Assembly: GCF_030295745.1 (NCBI RefSeq)
Contig: NZ_AP027291.1
Location: forward strand, 5,580,001-5,644,000
Length of the DNA stretch: 64,000 nucleotides
From: Mycolicibacterium sp. TUM20985
Lineage (GTDB): Bacteria > Actinomycetota > Actinomycetes > Mycobacteriales > Mycobacteriaceae
Direction of reading: 5' to 3'
The notes beneath the pieces are model-generated. The model worked only from the letters and a program-made list of their open reading frames with translations. It searched no databases and was not told where the DNA came from. Made by a program: the position numbers and the translations under genes. Shown one piece after another: positions 24,958 through 33,581 of the stretch. Position 1 is the first letter of the stretch. Every line of letters begins with the position of its first letter.

Positions 24958-25001
24958 TGAAATGGTTTGGTCGGCGAACGACCCGAAGGCATACTTGACC
25001 G

Positions 25002-26714
25002 ATGCCCTCAGACGCGTCATCTGGCTCCCCCGACGTCAAGCCCCGCAGCCGCGACGTTACCGACGGCCTCGAGAAGACTGCCGCCCGCGGAATGCTGCGG
25101 GCCGTCGGCATGGGTGACGACGACTGGGTCAAATCCCAGATCGGCGTCGCGTCGTCGTGGAACGAGATCACCCCGTGCAACCTGTCGCTGGACCGGCTGG
25201 CCAAGGCCGTCAAGGAGGGGGTGCACGCGGCTGGCGGATTCCCGATGGAGTTCGGCACCATCTCGGTCTCCGACGGCATCTCGATGGGCCACGAGGGCAT
25301 GCACTTCTCGCTGGTGTCGCGTGAGGTGATCGCCGACAGCGTCGAAACCGTGATGATGGCCGAGCGCCTCGACGGCTCCGTGCTCCTGGCTGGCTGCGAC
25401 AAGTCGCTGCCCGGCATGTTGATGGCCGCGGCCCGGCTCGATCTGGCCAGTGTCTTCCTCTACGCCGGCTCGATCATGCCCGGCAAGGCCGTGCTGTCCG
25501 ACGGCAGCGAGCGCGACGTCACGATCATCGACGCGTTCGAGGCCGTCGGCGCCTGCTCCCGCGGCCTGATGTCCCGCGAGGACGTCGACACCATCGAGCG
25601 CGCGATCTGCCCCGGTGAGGGGGCGTGCGGCGGCATGTACACCGCCAACACCATGGCCAGCGCGGCCGAGGCGATCGGGATGTCGCTTCCCGGCAGCGCC
25701 GCACCGCCGGCCAGCGACCGTCGCCGCGACGGCTTCGCCAAGGCCAGCGGTGAGGCCGTCGTCGAACTGCTCAAGCGGGGCATCACGGCCCGCGACATCA
25801 TGACCAAGGAGGCGTTCGAGAACGCGATCGCCGTAGTGATGGCGTTCGGCGGATCGACCAACGCCGTGTTGCACCTGCTGGCGATCGCGCACGAAGCCGA
25901 GGTCGAGTTGACCCTCGACGACTTCATCCGCGTCGGCGCCAAGGTGCCCCACCTCGCCGACGTCAAGCCGTTCGGCAAGCACGTGATGTACGACGTCGAC
26001 CAGATCGGCGGCGTGCCGGTCATCATGAAGGCCCTGCTGGATGCTGGTCTGCTGCACGGGGACTGCCTGACGGTCACCGGCGAGACGATGGCCGAGAACC
26101 TCGCGCACATCGCACCGCCCGACCCCGACGGCAAGGTGCTGCGCGCGCTCGCCAACCCGATTCACCCGACCGGTGGCATCACCATCCTGCACGGATCGCT
26201 GGCGCCGGAGGGCGCCGTGGTCAAGTCGGCGGGCTTCGATTCCGACGTATTCGAGGGCACCGCAAGGGTTTTCGACGGCGAACGGGCGGCGATGGACGCG
26301 CTCGAGGACGGCACCATCGTCGCGGGTGACGTCGTCGTCATCCGGTACGAGGGACCCAAGGGCGGACCCGGCATGCGCGAAATGCTGGCGATCACCGGTG
26401 CCATCAAGGGCGCGGGCCTGGGTAAGGACGTTCTGCTGATGACCGACGGTCGGTTCTCGGGCGGGACCACCGGCCTCTGCGTCGGTCACGTCGCGCCGGA
26501 AGCGGTCGACGCCGGACCGATCGCCTTTGTCCGCGATGGTGACCGCATCCGCCTCGACGTGGGCAAGGGCACCCTGGACCTCATCGTCGACGCCGACGAA
26601 TTCGATTCCCGCAGAGCGGGTTTCACGCCACCGGCACCCAAGTACCCCACCGGGGTGCTGGCGAAGTACCGCAAGCTGGTGGGCTCAGCCGCCCAGGGTG
26701 CGGTCTGCGGCTAG
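25002..26714 (+). CDS. ilvD: Dihydroxy-acid dehydratase
   Basis: Catalyses dehydration of dihydroxy-isovalerate and dihydroxy-methylvalerate in valine, isoleucine and leucine synthesis. The product has 570 residues, the usual length. The Fe-S cluster cysteines are visible as C59 (ITPCNLS), C132 (AGCDKSLPG) and C209 (GACGGMYTANTM). The C-terminal DGRFSGGT motif binds substrate and metal. The ATG at 25002 begins MPSDASSGSP. It is divergent from the copper operon, with whose promoter region it shares 78 bp. The stop overlaps that of the convergent DUF222 gene through CTAG. Confidence 0.96.
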   Translation: MPSDASSGSPDVKPRSRDVTDGLEKTAARGMLRAVGMGDDDWVKSQIGVASSWNEITPCNLSLDRLAKAVKEGVHAAGGFPMEFGTISVSDGISMGHEGMHFSLVSREVIADSVETVMMAERLDGSVLLAGCDKSLPGMLMAAARLDLASVFLYAGSIMPGKAVLSDGSERDVTIIDAFEAVGACSRGLMSREDVDTIERAICPGEGACGGMYTANTMASAAEAIGMSLPGSAAPPASDRRRDGFAKASGEAVVELLKRGITARDIMTKEAFENAIAVVMAFGGSTNAVLHLLAIAHEAEVELTLDDFIRVGAKVPHLADVKPFGKHVMYDVDQIGGVPVIMKALLDAGLLHGDCLTVTGETMAENLAHIAPPDPDGKVLRALANPIHPTGGITILHGSLAPEGAVVKSAGFDSDVFEGTARVFDGERAAMDALEDGTIVAGDVVVIRYEGPKGGPGMREMLAITGAIKGAGLGKDVLLMTDGRFSGGTTGLCVGHVAPEAVDAGPIAFVRDGDRIRLDVGKGTLDLIVDADEFDSRRAGFTPPAPKYPTGVLAKYRKLVGSAAQGAVCG

Positions 26715-27991
26715 TTGCTCGACGGCGGTGGTTGGGGTTGGAAGGGTTGGTACCACCACCAGTCGGCGCGTTCGCCGGTCGGTCCGCGGCAGGGTGCGAC
26801 CCGTGGTGGGGGTCGGGTTGGTGGGCGGGCCAGCGATCCCGCGGTGAGCGTTCGGCCCTGGGCGTCGGTGACGACGAGGTGGTGGGCGGGTCCGGTGAGG
26901 GTGATGATCTCCCGGTGATGGAGGCGGTGGTGGTGGGGGCACACCAGGACCAGGTTCGCCAGCTCGGTGAGCCCGCCGTCTTCCCAGTGCCGAAGGTGGT
27001 GGGCGTGCAGACCGCGGGTGGCCCCGCAGCCGGGGACCATGCAGCAGCGGTCACGGTGCTCCAACGCCCGGCGCAGCCGGCGGCTGATCAGCCGGGTCTC
27101 CCGGCCCGCCCCGATCGGCTGGCCGTGGCGCTCGAACCACACCTCGCAGGTGGCGTCACAGGTCAGGTAGCGGCGGTCGGCGTCAGACAGCAGCGGACCC
27201 AGATGCAGCGCGGCGATGCGCTGCTCGACGTCGACATGGACCACCACGGTGGTGCGCTGTCCGTGCGGGCGCCGCGCCACGTCGGCGTCCCACCCCGCCT
27301 CGACCAGACTGAGGAACCCGTCGATGGTGCTCGGCAACGGCGGGCACTGCCCCCCGCCACCGTCGGGGTGGTCGCGTTTCCACTGGGCGATCAGGGCGTC
27401 GGTGTGGGACTGCACCGCCGCGTCGAACGTCGCCGCCTCCGCGTGGGGCAAGGTGATCCGCCAGGTGGTGGATTCCTCGTCCTCGGTCTTGCTGAACGAC
27501 CGCGGCGGTTCGGGGCGAGGCTCGGGCTCGGCATCCGGGTCGGGGTCGGCATCGGGGTCGGGTTCGGGGTCGGGGTCGGGGCGGGGTTCCCACTTGACCG
27601 CGTTGCGGAGCTGGCTGACCGTGGCACTGGCCGCCAACTCGGCGTAGTGCTCATCAGAACCTGCGCCGGCACGCCCGGCGATGACACCGACCTGATCCAG
27701 CGACAGCCGTCCTTCTCTCATGTCGGCCGCGCAGCGAGGGAACTCCTCGAGCCGGTGCGCAACCGTGGCGATGGTCTCCGCGTTGGCCGGGGACACACCG
27801 GTCTTCCACGCCACCAACGCCGGAACCGAGCGGCACCCCGTGGCACCCCACAACTCGTCGCGGTCGATTTCGGCCACGATCTCCACCAGTCGGCCATCGA
27901 TCGCATTGCGCTGACCGGCCAACTCCGCCAACTCCTCGAACAACACCTCCAACCGCTCACAGGGAGCGAGAACGGGTGCGGTCGACGACAT
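26711..27991 (-). CDS. DUF222 / HNH endonuclease-domain protein (13E12-repeat family)
   Basis: A 426-residue member of the actinobacterial 13E12 family, an abundant group often associated with mobile or repeated DNA. The DUF222 domain occupies about residues 10-310. A C-terminal HNH domain (about 330-375) shows CMVPGCGATRGLHAHHLRHW, then ELANLVLVCPHHHRLHH, with two CxxC-like metal positions and the HH core. An unusual low-complexity insert of alternating Asp-Pro and Glu-Pro lies at about 137-162, encoded by a hexamer repeat. The ATG at 27991 (MSSTAPVLAP) was preferred to 28057. Biological function is not established for this family. Confidence 0.88.
   Translation of the reverse strand: MSSTAPVLAPCERLEVLFEELAELAGQRNAIDGRLVEIVAEIDRDELWGATGCRSVPALVAWKTGVSPANAETIATVAHRLEEFPRCAADMREGRLSLDQVGVIAGRAGAGSDEHYAELAASATVSQLRNAVKWEPRPDPDPEPDPDADPDPDAEPEPRPEPPRSFSKTEDEESTTWRITLPHAEAATFDAAVQSHTDALIAQWKRDHPDGGGGQCPPLPSTIDGFLSLVEAGWDADVARRPHGQRTTVVVHVDVEQRIAALHLGPLLSDADRRYLTCDATCEVWFERHGQPIGAGRETRLISRRLRRALEHRDRCCMVPGCGATRGLHAHHLRHWEDGGLTELANLVLVCPHHHRLHHREIITLTGPAHHLVVTDAQGRTLTAGSLARPPTRPPPRVAPCRGPTGERADWWWYQPFQPQPPPSSN
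27517..27588. repeat. Hexanucleotide tandem repeat coding a Pro-Asp/Glu tract
   Basis: A run of imperfect GGGTCG/GGCTCG/GGCATC hexamers inside the DUF222/HNH gene, read on the minus strand as PD/PE dipeptides. Changes in copy number would stay in frame, so tract length may vary between strains. Confidence 0.8.
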
Positions 27992-28083
27992 GACGTCATC
28001 ATCACAGAGGGGTACGACATCGATGATGGAAGACCGGGCGCGGTCTGCAGCGACCATCCGCGATGTGAGTAGGGTTTTCTCCC

Positions 28084-28698
28084 ATGACGCTCGCGTTCCT
28101 CCTCACCTCGCTGATCGTGGTGGCGACACCGGGAACCGGTGCGCTGTACACCGTCGCCACCGGGCTCTCGCACGGAACGCGGAGCAGCCTGGTGGCCGCC
28201 GTCGGATGCACCCTCGGGATCGTGCCGCACATGCTGGCCGCAGTGACCGGACTGGCCGCGATCCTGCACAGCAGCGCCGTCGCGTTCCAGACCATCAAGT
28301 GGGCCGGCGTGGCCTACCTGCTGTACCTGGCGTGGATCACCTGGCGCGACGACTCCGAACTCGTCGCCACCACCGGTGACACCGCGGCGCCGGGGCCGTT
28401 GCGCATCATCTGGACGGCCGTCGCGGTGAACGTGCTCAATCCCAAGCTGACGCTGTTCTTCTTCGCGTTCCTGCCGCAGTTCGTCGATTCTGGCAGGCCC
28501 GCCTTCGCCCAAATGCTCACGCTCAGTGCGGTCTTCATGGGGCTGACGCTCGTGGTGTTCGCGCTGTACGGCGCGTTCGCCGCTGTGGTGCGTACGCACG
28601 TCATCAGTCGGCCGCGGGTGGTGGCGTGGATGCGTCGGACCTTCGCGGCGACGTACGTCGCGCTGGCGGCCAGGATGGCGGTCACGGCCCGCTCGTGA
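28084..28698 (+). CDS. LysE/RhtB-family amino-acid exporter
   Basis: A 204-residue inner-membrane protein with six predicted helices. The LysE-family N-terminal signature is present as ATPGTGALYTVATGLSHG, with a conserved NPKLTLFFFAFLPQF motif near residue 120. It likely exports an amino acid or related metabolite; the substrate cannot be read from sequence. The ATG at 28084 lies 92 bp from the divergent HNH gene. Its TGA overlaps the GTG of the nitrobindin gene (GTGA), so a three-gene coupled unit begins here. Confidence 0.9.
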   Translation: MTLAFLLTSLIVVATPGTGALYTVATGLSHGTRSSLVAAVGCTLGIVPHMLAAVTGLAAILHSSAVAFQTIKWAGVAYLLYLAWITWRDDSELVATTGDTAAPGPLRIIWTAVAVNVLNPKLTLFFFAFLPQFVDSGRPAFAQMLTLSAVFMGLTLVVFALYGAFAAVVRTHVISRPRVVAWMRRTFAATYVALAARMAVTARS

Positions 28699-29192
28699 GC
28701 GACCATCCTCCAGACCTCCATCCCGGGTTGGCGACGCTTGCCCCTCTGCTGGGCACCTGGGCGGGCTCCGGCGCGGGCGAGTACCCGACGATCACCTCGT
28801 TCGGCTACCTCGAAGAGGTCACCTTCGGTCACGTCGGCAAGCCCTTCCTGAGCTACGGGCAGAAGACGAAGGCCGACGACGACGGGCGTCCACTGCATGC
28901 CGAGACCGGGTACCTCCGGGTGCCGTCGGAGGGTCGCGTCGAGCTGGTGCTGGCGCACCCGACGGGTGTCACCGAGATCCAGGAGGGTTCGTTCACGATC
29001 ACCGATGGCGTACTGGAGTTGGAGCTGACCGCGACCTCGATCGGACTGACCTCTAGCGCGAAAGAGGTCACCGCACTGAGTCGTTCATTCCACATCGACG
29101 GTGACGAGCTGACCTACACCCTGCGACTCGGTGCGGTTGGCCAGCCGCTGCAGCATCACCTGGCCGCGACGTTGCACAGGAAGCAGGCATGA
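28695..29192 (+). CDS. Nitrobindin-like heme protein (peroxynitrite isomerase, Rv2717c-like)
   Basis: A 165-residue all-beta barrel of the THAP4/nitrobindin (DUF1794) family. These proteins bind ferric heme and isomerise peroxynitrite to nitrate. The barrel signature GTWAGSGAGEYPTI lies at about 22-35. FGYLEEVTFGHVGKPFL, LHAETGYLR and the C-terminal QHHLAATLHR, which carries the proximal-histidine candidates, follow. Similarity to M. tuberculosis Rv2717c runs the whole length. The start is GTG at 28695, overlapping the LysE stop. The stop overlaps the next start as ATGA. This is one of several heme-associated genes in the window. Confidence 0.9.
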   Translation: MSDHPPDLHPGLATLAPLLGTWAGSGAGEYPTITSFGYLEEVTFGHVGKPFLSYGQKTKADDDGRPLHAETGYLRVPSEGRVELVLAHPTGVTEIQEGSFTITDGVLELELTATSIGLTSSAKEVTALSRSFHIDGDELTYTLRLGAVGQPLQHHLAATLHRKQA

Positions 29193-30433
29193 CCTCCGAG
29201 GGACGAATTCAGGTGCCTGCCGATCTCGACGCGGTCACCGACGTCGCCGACGAGGACCACTCCGGCGTGGATTCTTCTGCGGTAGAACAGATTTGGCGCG
29301 CCACCCGGTACTGGTATTCGGCAGGCATGCATCCGGCCATCCAGGTGTGCATCCGTCACCGCGGGAAGGTCGTGCTGAACCGGGCGATCGGGCACGGCTG
29401 GGGCAACGGGCCCAACGATCCGGCCGACGCCGACAGGGTGCCCGTGACGACCGAGACGCCGTTCTGCGTGTACTCGGCGGCCAAGGCCATGACCACGACG
29501 GTCATCCACCTGCTGGCCGAACGCGGCATCTTCTCACTGGACGACCGGGTGTGCGAATACCTGCCGACGTACACCAGCCACGGCAAGGACCGCACCACGA
29601 TCCGGCACGTCTTGACCCACAGCGCAGGCGTTCCCTTCGCGACGGGGCCCAAGCCCGACCTCAAGCGGATGAACGACAGCGAGTACGCCCGCGAGATGCT
29701 CGGCAATCTGCGCACCATCTATCCGCCGGGGCGGGTGCACGTCTACCACGCATTGACCTGGGGTCCGCTGACCCGGGAGATCGTCTCGGCTGCCACCGGC
29801 AAGGACATCCGCGACGTGCTCGCCGACGAGATCCTGAATCCGCTTGGCTTCCGCTGGACCAATTACGGGGTTGCGCCCGAGGATGTTTCGCTGGTGGCGC
29901 CCAGCCACGCCACCGGCAAGCCGCTGCCGGCGCCCATCGCCGCGGCGTTCAAGCTGGCCATCGGTGGCACCACGCACCAGATCATCCCGTTCACCAACAC
30001 GCCGCAGTTCCTCACCAGCGTGGTGCCCTCGTCGAGCACCGTCTCGACCGCGAATGAACTGTCCCGCTTCGCCGAGATGCTTCGGCGCGGCGGTGAGCTC
30101 GACGGGGTACGGGTCATGCAGCCGGAGACGCTGCGCGCCGCAACCACTGAGGCCCGACGACTGCGACCCGACATCGCCATGGGTCTGATGCCGATGCGCT
30201 GGGGTACGGGATACATGTTGGGCTCCAAGCGATTCGGGCCGTTCGGTCGCAATGCCCCAGCCGCGTTCGGCCACACCGGTCTGGTCGACATCGCGATCTG
30301 GGCGGACCCCGAACGCGATTTGGCCGTGGGCATCGTCAGCAGCGGCAAACCCGGCGGCCACCCCGAGGCCAAGCGCTACCCCGCGATGCTGGATGCCATC
30401 GCCGCCGCCTTCGAGCGCGCCAGCACCCGCTAA
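29189..30433 (+). CDS. Serine hydrolase of the beta-lactamase/EstB (LipE-like) family
   Basis: A 414-residue esterase or beta-lactamase-related enzyme. The SxxK motif is S96-A-A-K99 in FCVYSAAKAMTT, the second catalytic motif is Y186-H-A (in place of YxN), and HTG occurs in FGHTGLVDIAIW near residue 360 in place of the KTG triad. No signal peptide is seen, so it is probably cytoplasmic. The family in mycobacteria includes LipE and other ester hydrolases; the substrate is unknown. The ATG overlaps the nitrobindin stop (ATGA), completing a coupled LysE-nitrobindin-hydrolase trio. Confidence 0.9.
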   Translation: MTSEGRIQVPADLDAVTDVADEDHSGVDSSAVEQIWRATRYWYSAGMHPAIQVCIRHRGKVVLNRAIGHGWGNGPNDPADADRVPVTTETPFCVYSAAKAMTTTVIHLLAERGIFSLDDRVCEYLPTYTSHGKDRTTIRHVLTHSAGVPFATGPKPDLKRMNDSEYAREMLGNLRTIYPPGRVHVYHALTWGPLTREIVSAATGKDIRDVLADEILNPLGFRWTNYGVAPEDVSLVAPSHATGKPLPAPIAAAFKLAIGGTTHQIIPFTNTPQFLTSVVPSSSTVSTANELSRFAEMLRRGGELDGVRVMQPETLRAATTEARRLRPDIAMGLMPMRWGTGYMLGSKRFGPFGRNAPAAFGHTGLVDIAIWADPERDLAVGIVSSGKPGGHPEAKRYPAMLDAIAAAFERASTR

Positions 30434-30442
30434 CCTGTGCGG

Positions 30443-30874
30443 GTGGCCAAGGTCGAGCTGTCCCGCAAACTATCCATCAGCCCGGAAGAGGCGTGGTCGC
30501 ACGTCTCGGACCTGTCGTCCCTGGGTGACTGGCTGACGATGCATCAGGGCTGGCGCAGTGACCTTCCCGACGAGCTCACCGTCGGCACCAGGATCGTCGG
30601 AGTGGCGGGCGCCAAGGGCATGCGCAACCGCGTCACGTGGACGATCGAGGACCACGACCCGCCGCATCTCATCGGCATCACCGGTGACGGTGTCGGCGGC
30701 ACCAGGTACGCGTTGCGAATGACGGTGAAGCCGCTGCCGAAGGGTTGCGAGTTCCGGCTCAAGATCGACCTCGGCGGCGCACCGCTGTTCGGTCCCATCG
30801 GCATGGCGGCCTCCCGCGCCGTCAAGGGCGATATCGAGCGGTCGATCAAGAAGTTCGAGGAGTTGTACGGCTAG
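30443..30874 (+). CDS. SRPBCC-family (polyketide-cyclase-like) protein
   Basis: A 143-residue START/SRPBCC helix-grip protein common in mycobacteria, with a hydrophobic cavity. The N-terminal VAKVELSRKLSISPEEAWSH and LSSLGDWLTMHQGWRS, the central GAKGMRNRVTWTIEDHDPP and the C-terminal amphipathic helix (VKGDIERSIKKFEELYG) fit the fold. The start is GTG at 30443; GTG at 30437 is an alternative and neither has a clear ribosome-binding site. It lies 9 bp after the hydrolase. A lipid or aromatic ligand is likely for the fold but not identified. The stop shares CTAG with the convergent gene. Confidence 0.82.
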   Translation: MAKVELSRKLSISPEEAWSHVSDLSSLGDWLTMHQGWRSDLPDELTVGTRIVGVAGAKGMRNRVTWTIEDHDPPHLIGITGDGVGGTRYALRMTVKPLPKGCEFRLKIDLGGAPLFGPIGMAASRAVKGDIERSIKKFEELYG

Positions 30875-31299
30875 ATCTTCACGCCGTAGACCTTCTCGAC
30901 CGTCAACGCCATCAGCACCCGGCGGTCGGACACCATCACCGACCGGTACTCGTCCCAGTCGGGATGCTCCCCCGCCGCACTGCGGTAGTAGTCGACCAGC
31001 GCCTCCACCTCGGGGCCGTGCGGATCGGTTCCCGGGCCGGTCAGAGTCACCGTGCCCTCAGCCGTCGCCCACGACCTGCCGTCGTCGCTGGTGACCTCGA
31101 GGGCCGCGCGGGGGTCGCGTCGTAGGTTGGCGGTCTTGGCCCGGCCATGGGTAATCGAGACGTACACGACGTCCGCGGCCTGGTCGTAGAACGGTGTCAC
31201 GGGCGAGAGCTGGGGAACGCCGTTGGCCTTGATGGTCGCCAGCACGCCGAGTCGTGCGTCGGCCAGCAGCGTGCGCGGGTTGAATGTCGATGCGGTCAT
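30871..31299 (-). CDS. PPOX-class pyridoxamine-5'-phosphate-oxidase-like protein, probably F420-dependent
   Basis: A 142-residue split-beta-barrel flavin/deazaflavin-binding protein. The N-terminal ARLGVLATIKANGVPQLSP and VVYVSITHGRAKTANLRRDPRAALEV are the signature of actinobacterial FDOR-B/PPOX proteins that reduce substrates with F420H2 or bind heme degradation products. The ATG at 31299 (MTASTFNPRTLL) was chosen over the longer frame. It is divergent from the carboxyltransferase gene (51-bp gap). Cofactor choice (F420 or FMN) cannot be settled here. Confidence 0.85.
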   Translation of the reverse strand: MTASTFNPRTLLADARLGVLATIKANGVPQLSPVTPFYDQAADVVYVSITHGRAKTANLRRDPRAALEVTSDDGRSWATAEGTVTLTGPGTDPHGPEVEALVDYYRSAAGEHPDWDEYRSVMVSDRRVLMALTVEKVYGVKI

Positions 31300-31350
31300 G
31301 TCACAGCCCAACCCGTGACCGCGCACACACTATTCCGCGAAGGAGTTCCC

Positions 31351-32901
31351 ATGCCGGGTGACGAGACGATGCGCGATGACCTGGCCGAGCTGGTGCGCCG
31401 CCGGGCGCTGACCGAGGATGCGGCCCGGCCCGACGCGGTGCAGCGCAGACACGCCGGTGGTGGGCGCACGGCGCGGGAGAACGTCACCGACCTCGTCGAC
31501 CCGGGATCGTTCATCGAATACGGCAGGTATGCGATTGCGGCACAGCGCTTCCGGCGTGACGTCGAAGATTTGATCGCACGGACGCCCGCCGACGGCATGA
31601 TCGCCGGAACGGCACGGGTGGAGGGCAGCGCCTGCGCCGTGCTGGCCTACGACTACACCGTGCTGGCGGGCACGCAGGGCGCGCTCGGTCACCGCAAGAA
31701 GGACCGGCTGTTCGACGTCATCGAACGGCTGCGGCTGCCCACCGTGTTCTTTGCCGAGGGCGGCGGCGGCCGTCCCGGCGATACCGATTACCCCGTCGTG
31801 TCCTCACTCGACGTGCGCGCGTTCAAGCTGTGGGCGGCGCTGTCGGGGATCGTGCCGAGGATCGCGGTCGTCAAGGGGCGTTGCTTCGCGGGCAACGCCG
31901 TGATCGCGGGCTGCTCCGACCTGATCGTCGCCACCGAGGATGCGTCGATCGGCATGGGCGGCCCCGCGATGATCGCCGGCGGCGGGCTCGGTACCGTCGC
32001 GCCCGACGACGTGGGGCCAATCTCGGCGCAGGCGCCCAACGGCGTCGTGGACGTGGTGGTGGCCGACGAGGCGGAGGCGGTCGCCCTGGCCAGGAAGCTG
32101 CTCGGCTACTTCCGCGGCACGGCCGCCTCCGGCTCGGCGGCGGACCAAACCGCCTTGCGCTCAATGGTTCCCGAGCGCGCCCGCCGGGCCTACCACGTCG
32201 ACCCGATCATCGAGACGATCGCCGACGAGGGCTCGGTCACGTTCCTCCGGGATCGGTTCGCCCCGGAGATGGTCACGGCGCTGGCGCGCATCGACGGTCG
32301 TCCGGTGGGCGTGCTCGCCAACAACACCCGCGTGATGGCCGGCGCGATCACCTCGGGCGCGGCGGACAAGGCCGCGAGGTTCCTCCAGTTGTGCGACGCC
32401 TTCGGCTTGCCGATCGTGTCCCTCGTCGACTGTCCCGGCTATATGGTGGGCCAAGCCGCCGAGGCAGAAGCCTTGGTACGACACGGTTCTCGCCTCTTGG
32501 TCGCCGGCGCGTCCGTGCGGGTGCCTCTGGTGGCGGTCGTGCTACGCCGCGGTTACGGCCTCGGCGCGCAGGCGATGTGCGGCGGCGGGCTGCACGAGCC
32601 GCTGCTGACGGTGGCGTGGCCGGGGGCGCACCTCGGCCCGATGGGCCTTGAGGGCGCGGTCCGACTCGGCCTTCGCAAGGAGCTCGAGGCCATCGCCGAC
32701 GGCGACGAGCGCGAGGAGCGCGTCCGGCAGGCCACTGCCGCCGCGCAGGAGAATGCCAAGGCGCTCAATGCGGCGGCGCTCTTCGAGATCGACGACGTCA
32801 TCGACCCGGCGGATACCCGCGGGATGATCGCCGCGACGCTTGCCGCGGCCGCGGAACACCCGGTGGATGCTCCGCGGCCGCGGTTCGTCGATACCTGGTA
32901 G
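31351..32901 (+). CDS. Acyl-CoA carboxylase beta (carboxyltransferase) subunit
   Basis: A 516-residue AccD/PccB-type carboxyltransferase of two crotonase-like halves. The N half (about 1-240) contains GTARVEGSACAVLAYDYTV, the glycine-rich GGGGRPGD and KGRCFAGNAVIAGCSDLIV. The C half (from about 290) contains NNTRVMAGAITSGAADKAAR and VDCPGYMVG. No biotin-carboxylase or biotin-carrier domain is encoded nearby, so it must use an alpha subunit from elsewhere. The substrate chain length is unknown. The ATG at 31351 follows AAGGAG at 6 nt. The stop is 1 bp from the convergent hemophore-like gene. Confidence 0.9.
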   Translation: MPGDETMRDDLAELVRRRALTEDAARPDAVQRRHAGGGRTARENVTDLVDPGSFIEYGRYAIAAQRFRRDVEDLIARTPADGMIAGTARVEGSACAVLAYDYTVLAGTQGALGHRKKDRLFDVIERLRLPTVFFAEGGGGRPGDTDYPVVSSLDVRAFKLWAALSGIVPRIAVVKGRCFAGNAVIAGCSDLIVATEDASIGMGGPAMIAGGGLGTVAPDDVGPISAQAPNGVVDVVVADEAEAVALARKLLGYFRGTAASGSAADQTALRSMVPERARRAYHVDPIIETIADEGSVTFLRDRFAPEMVTALARIDGRPVGVLANNTRVMAGAITSGAADKAARFLQLCDAFGLPIVSLVDCPGYMVGQAAEAEALVRHGSRLLVAGASVRVPLVAVVLRRGYGLGAQAMCGGGLHEPLLTVAWPGAHLGPMGLEGAVRLGLRKELEAIADGDEREERVRQATAAAQENAKALNAAALFEIDDVIDPADTRGMIAATLAAAAEHPVDAPRPRFVDTW

Positions 32902-32902
32902 G

Positions 32903-33301
32903 TCAGCCGGCCATGAACTGGTCGTAAGCCGACGACAGGTCCGGCGGGAGCACGGACACGTTGCACTGGCTCTCGGTCTCGCCGATCGGCGCGATGATGC
33001 CGCGGAGCTCGTAGTACTCCTGCGGGTTGGCCGTGAAGTAGCTCCGGATGTTGCCGGCGGCCTGATCCCGCGGCTGGTTGCGCGCTGCATTGATCACCTG
33101 GTCGGCACCCGGGTGGGCGCGCAGGTAATCCCTAGCCGAACCCGTCACAGAGCTGACGGTGTTGGCCACACCGGTTCCGCTGCAGTCCGGCGCCGCCGAC
33201 GCGGCCGGTGCTGCGATGGTGGCAGCTGCCACTCCGGTGAACAACGCGCCGGCCACCATGCCGACCGCTCCGCGACGCATGGACATACCACTGAATTTCA
33301 T
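32903..33301 (-). CDS. Secreted hemophore-like protein 3 (Rv0203 family)
   Basis: A 132-residue secreted protein and the third member of the family in the window. The signal peptide ends about residue 37 (PAASAAPDC). The mature domain has the cysteine pair DCSG and SQCN, the YLRAHP motif matching the Tyr-x3-His heme motif of Rv0203, and YFTANP further on. The ATG at 33301 follows GAGGGG at about 9 nt. It is convergent with the carboxyltransferase gene. The Asn-Arg and Gln-rich helices differ enough from proteins 1 and 2 that it is an old paralogue rather than a recent copy. Confidence 0.82.
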   Translation of the reverse strand: MKFSGMSMRRGAVGMVAGALFTGVAAATIAAPAASAAPDCSGTGVANTVSSVTGSARDYLRAHPGADQVINAARNQPRDQAAGNIRSYFTANPQEYYELRGIIAPIGETESQCNVSVLPPDLSSAYDQFMAG

Positions 33302-33581
33302 GTTCGAATTTCCCCTCGGGAGTCTCGTTTGATTCGCCGTTTCCTCGACTCGAAATCCACGGTACGCGTCACACAAGGGGATGCCGGCAGCACGAGAAGG
33401 CCCCTCGCAAGGGCCCTGCCAGGTGTTACGCGATTACAGAGTGAAATGGACAACACTCTCGGCCCAATTCGGCCCGCGCTCGGACGATATCTTTAGGATT
33501 CGCCCCGAATCCTTAAATGATCGTGATCAGGAGTCGGTTGAGCGTGACCCAATCGTTATCCCGAAAAGCCGTCGGCTGACG
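33302..33581. other. AT-richer intergenic region with a stem-loop
   Basis: 280 bp between the hemophore-like gene and the 3' end of the oxidoreductase gene; no gene seen. It holds a stem-loop at 33495-33513 (AGGATTCG-CCC-CGAATCCT) flanked by T and A runs, and a shorter GGCCC/GGGCC stem near 33399-33415. The first could be a terminator for the oxidoreductase operon or a regulatory site for the hemophore. Confidence 0.5.

Noticed and set aside
26643..26656. TACCCCACCGGGGT inside the end of ilvD resembling the RicR operator core
   Set aside because: It lies in coding sequence for a conserved YPTGVLAKY stretch, lacks the outer GA/TC arms, and has no promoter downstream.
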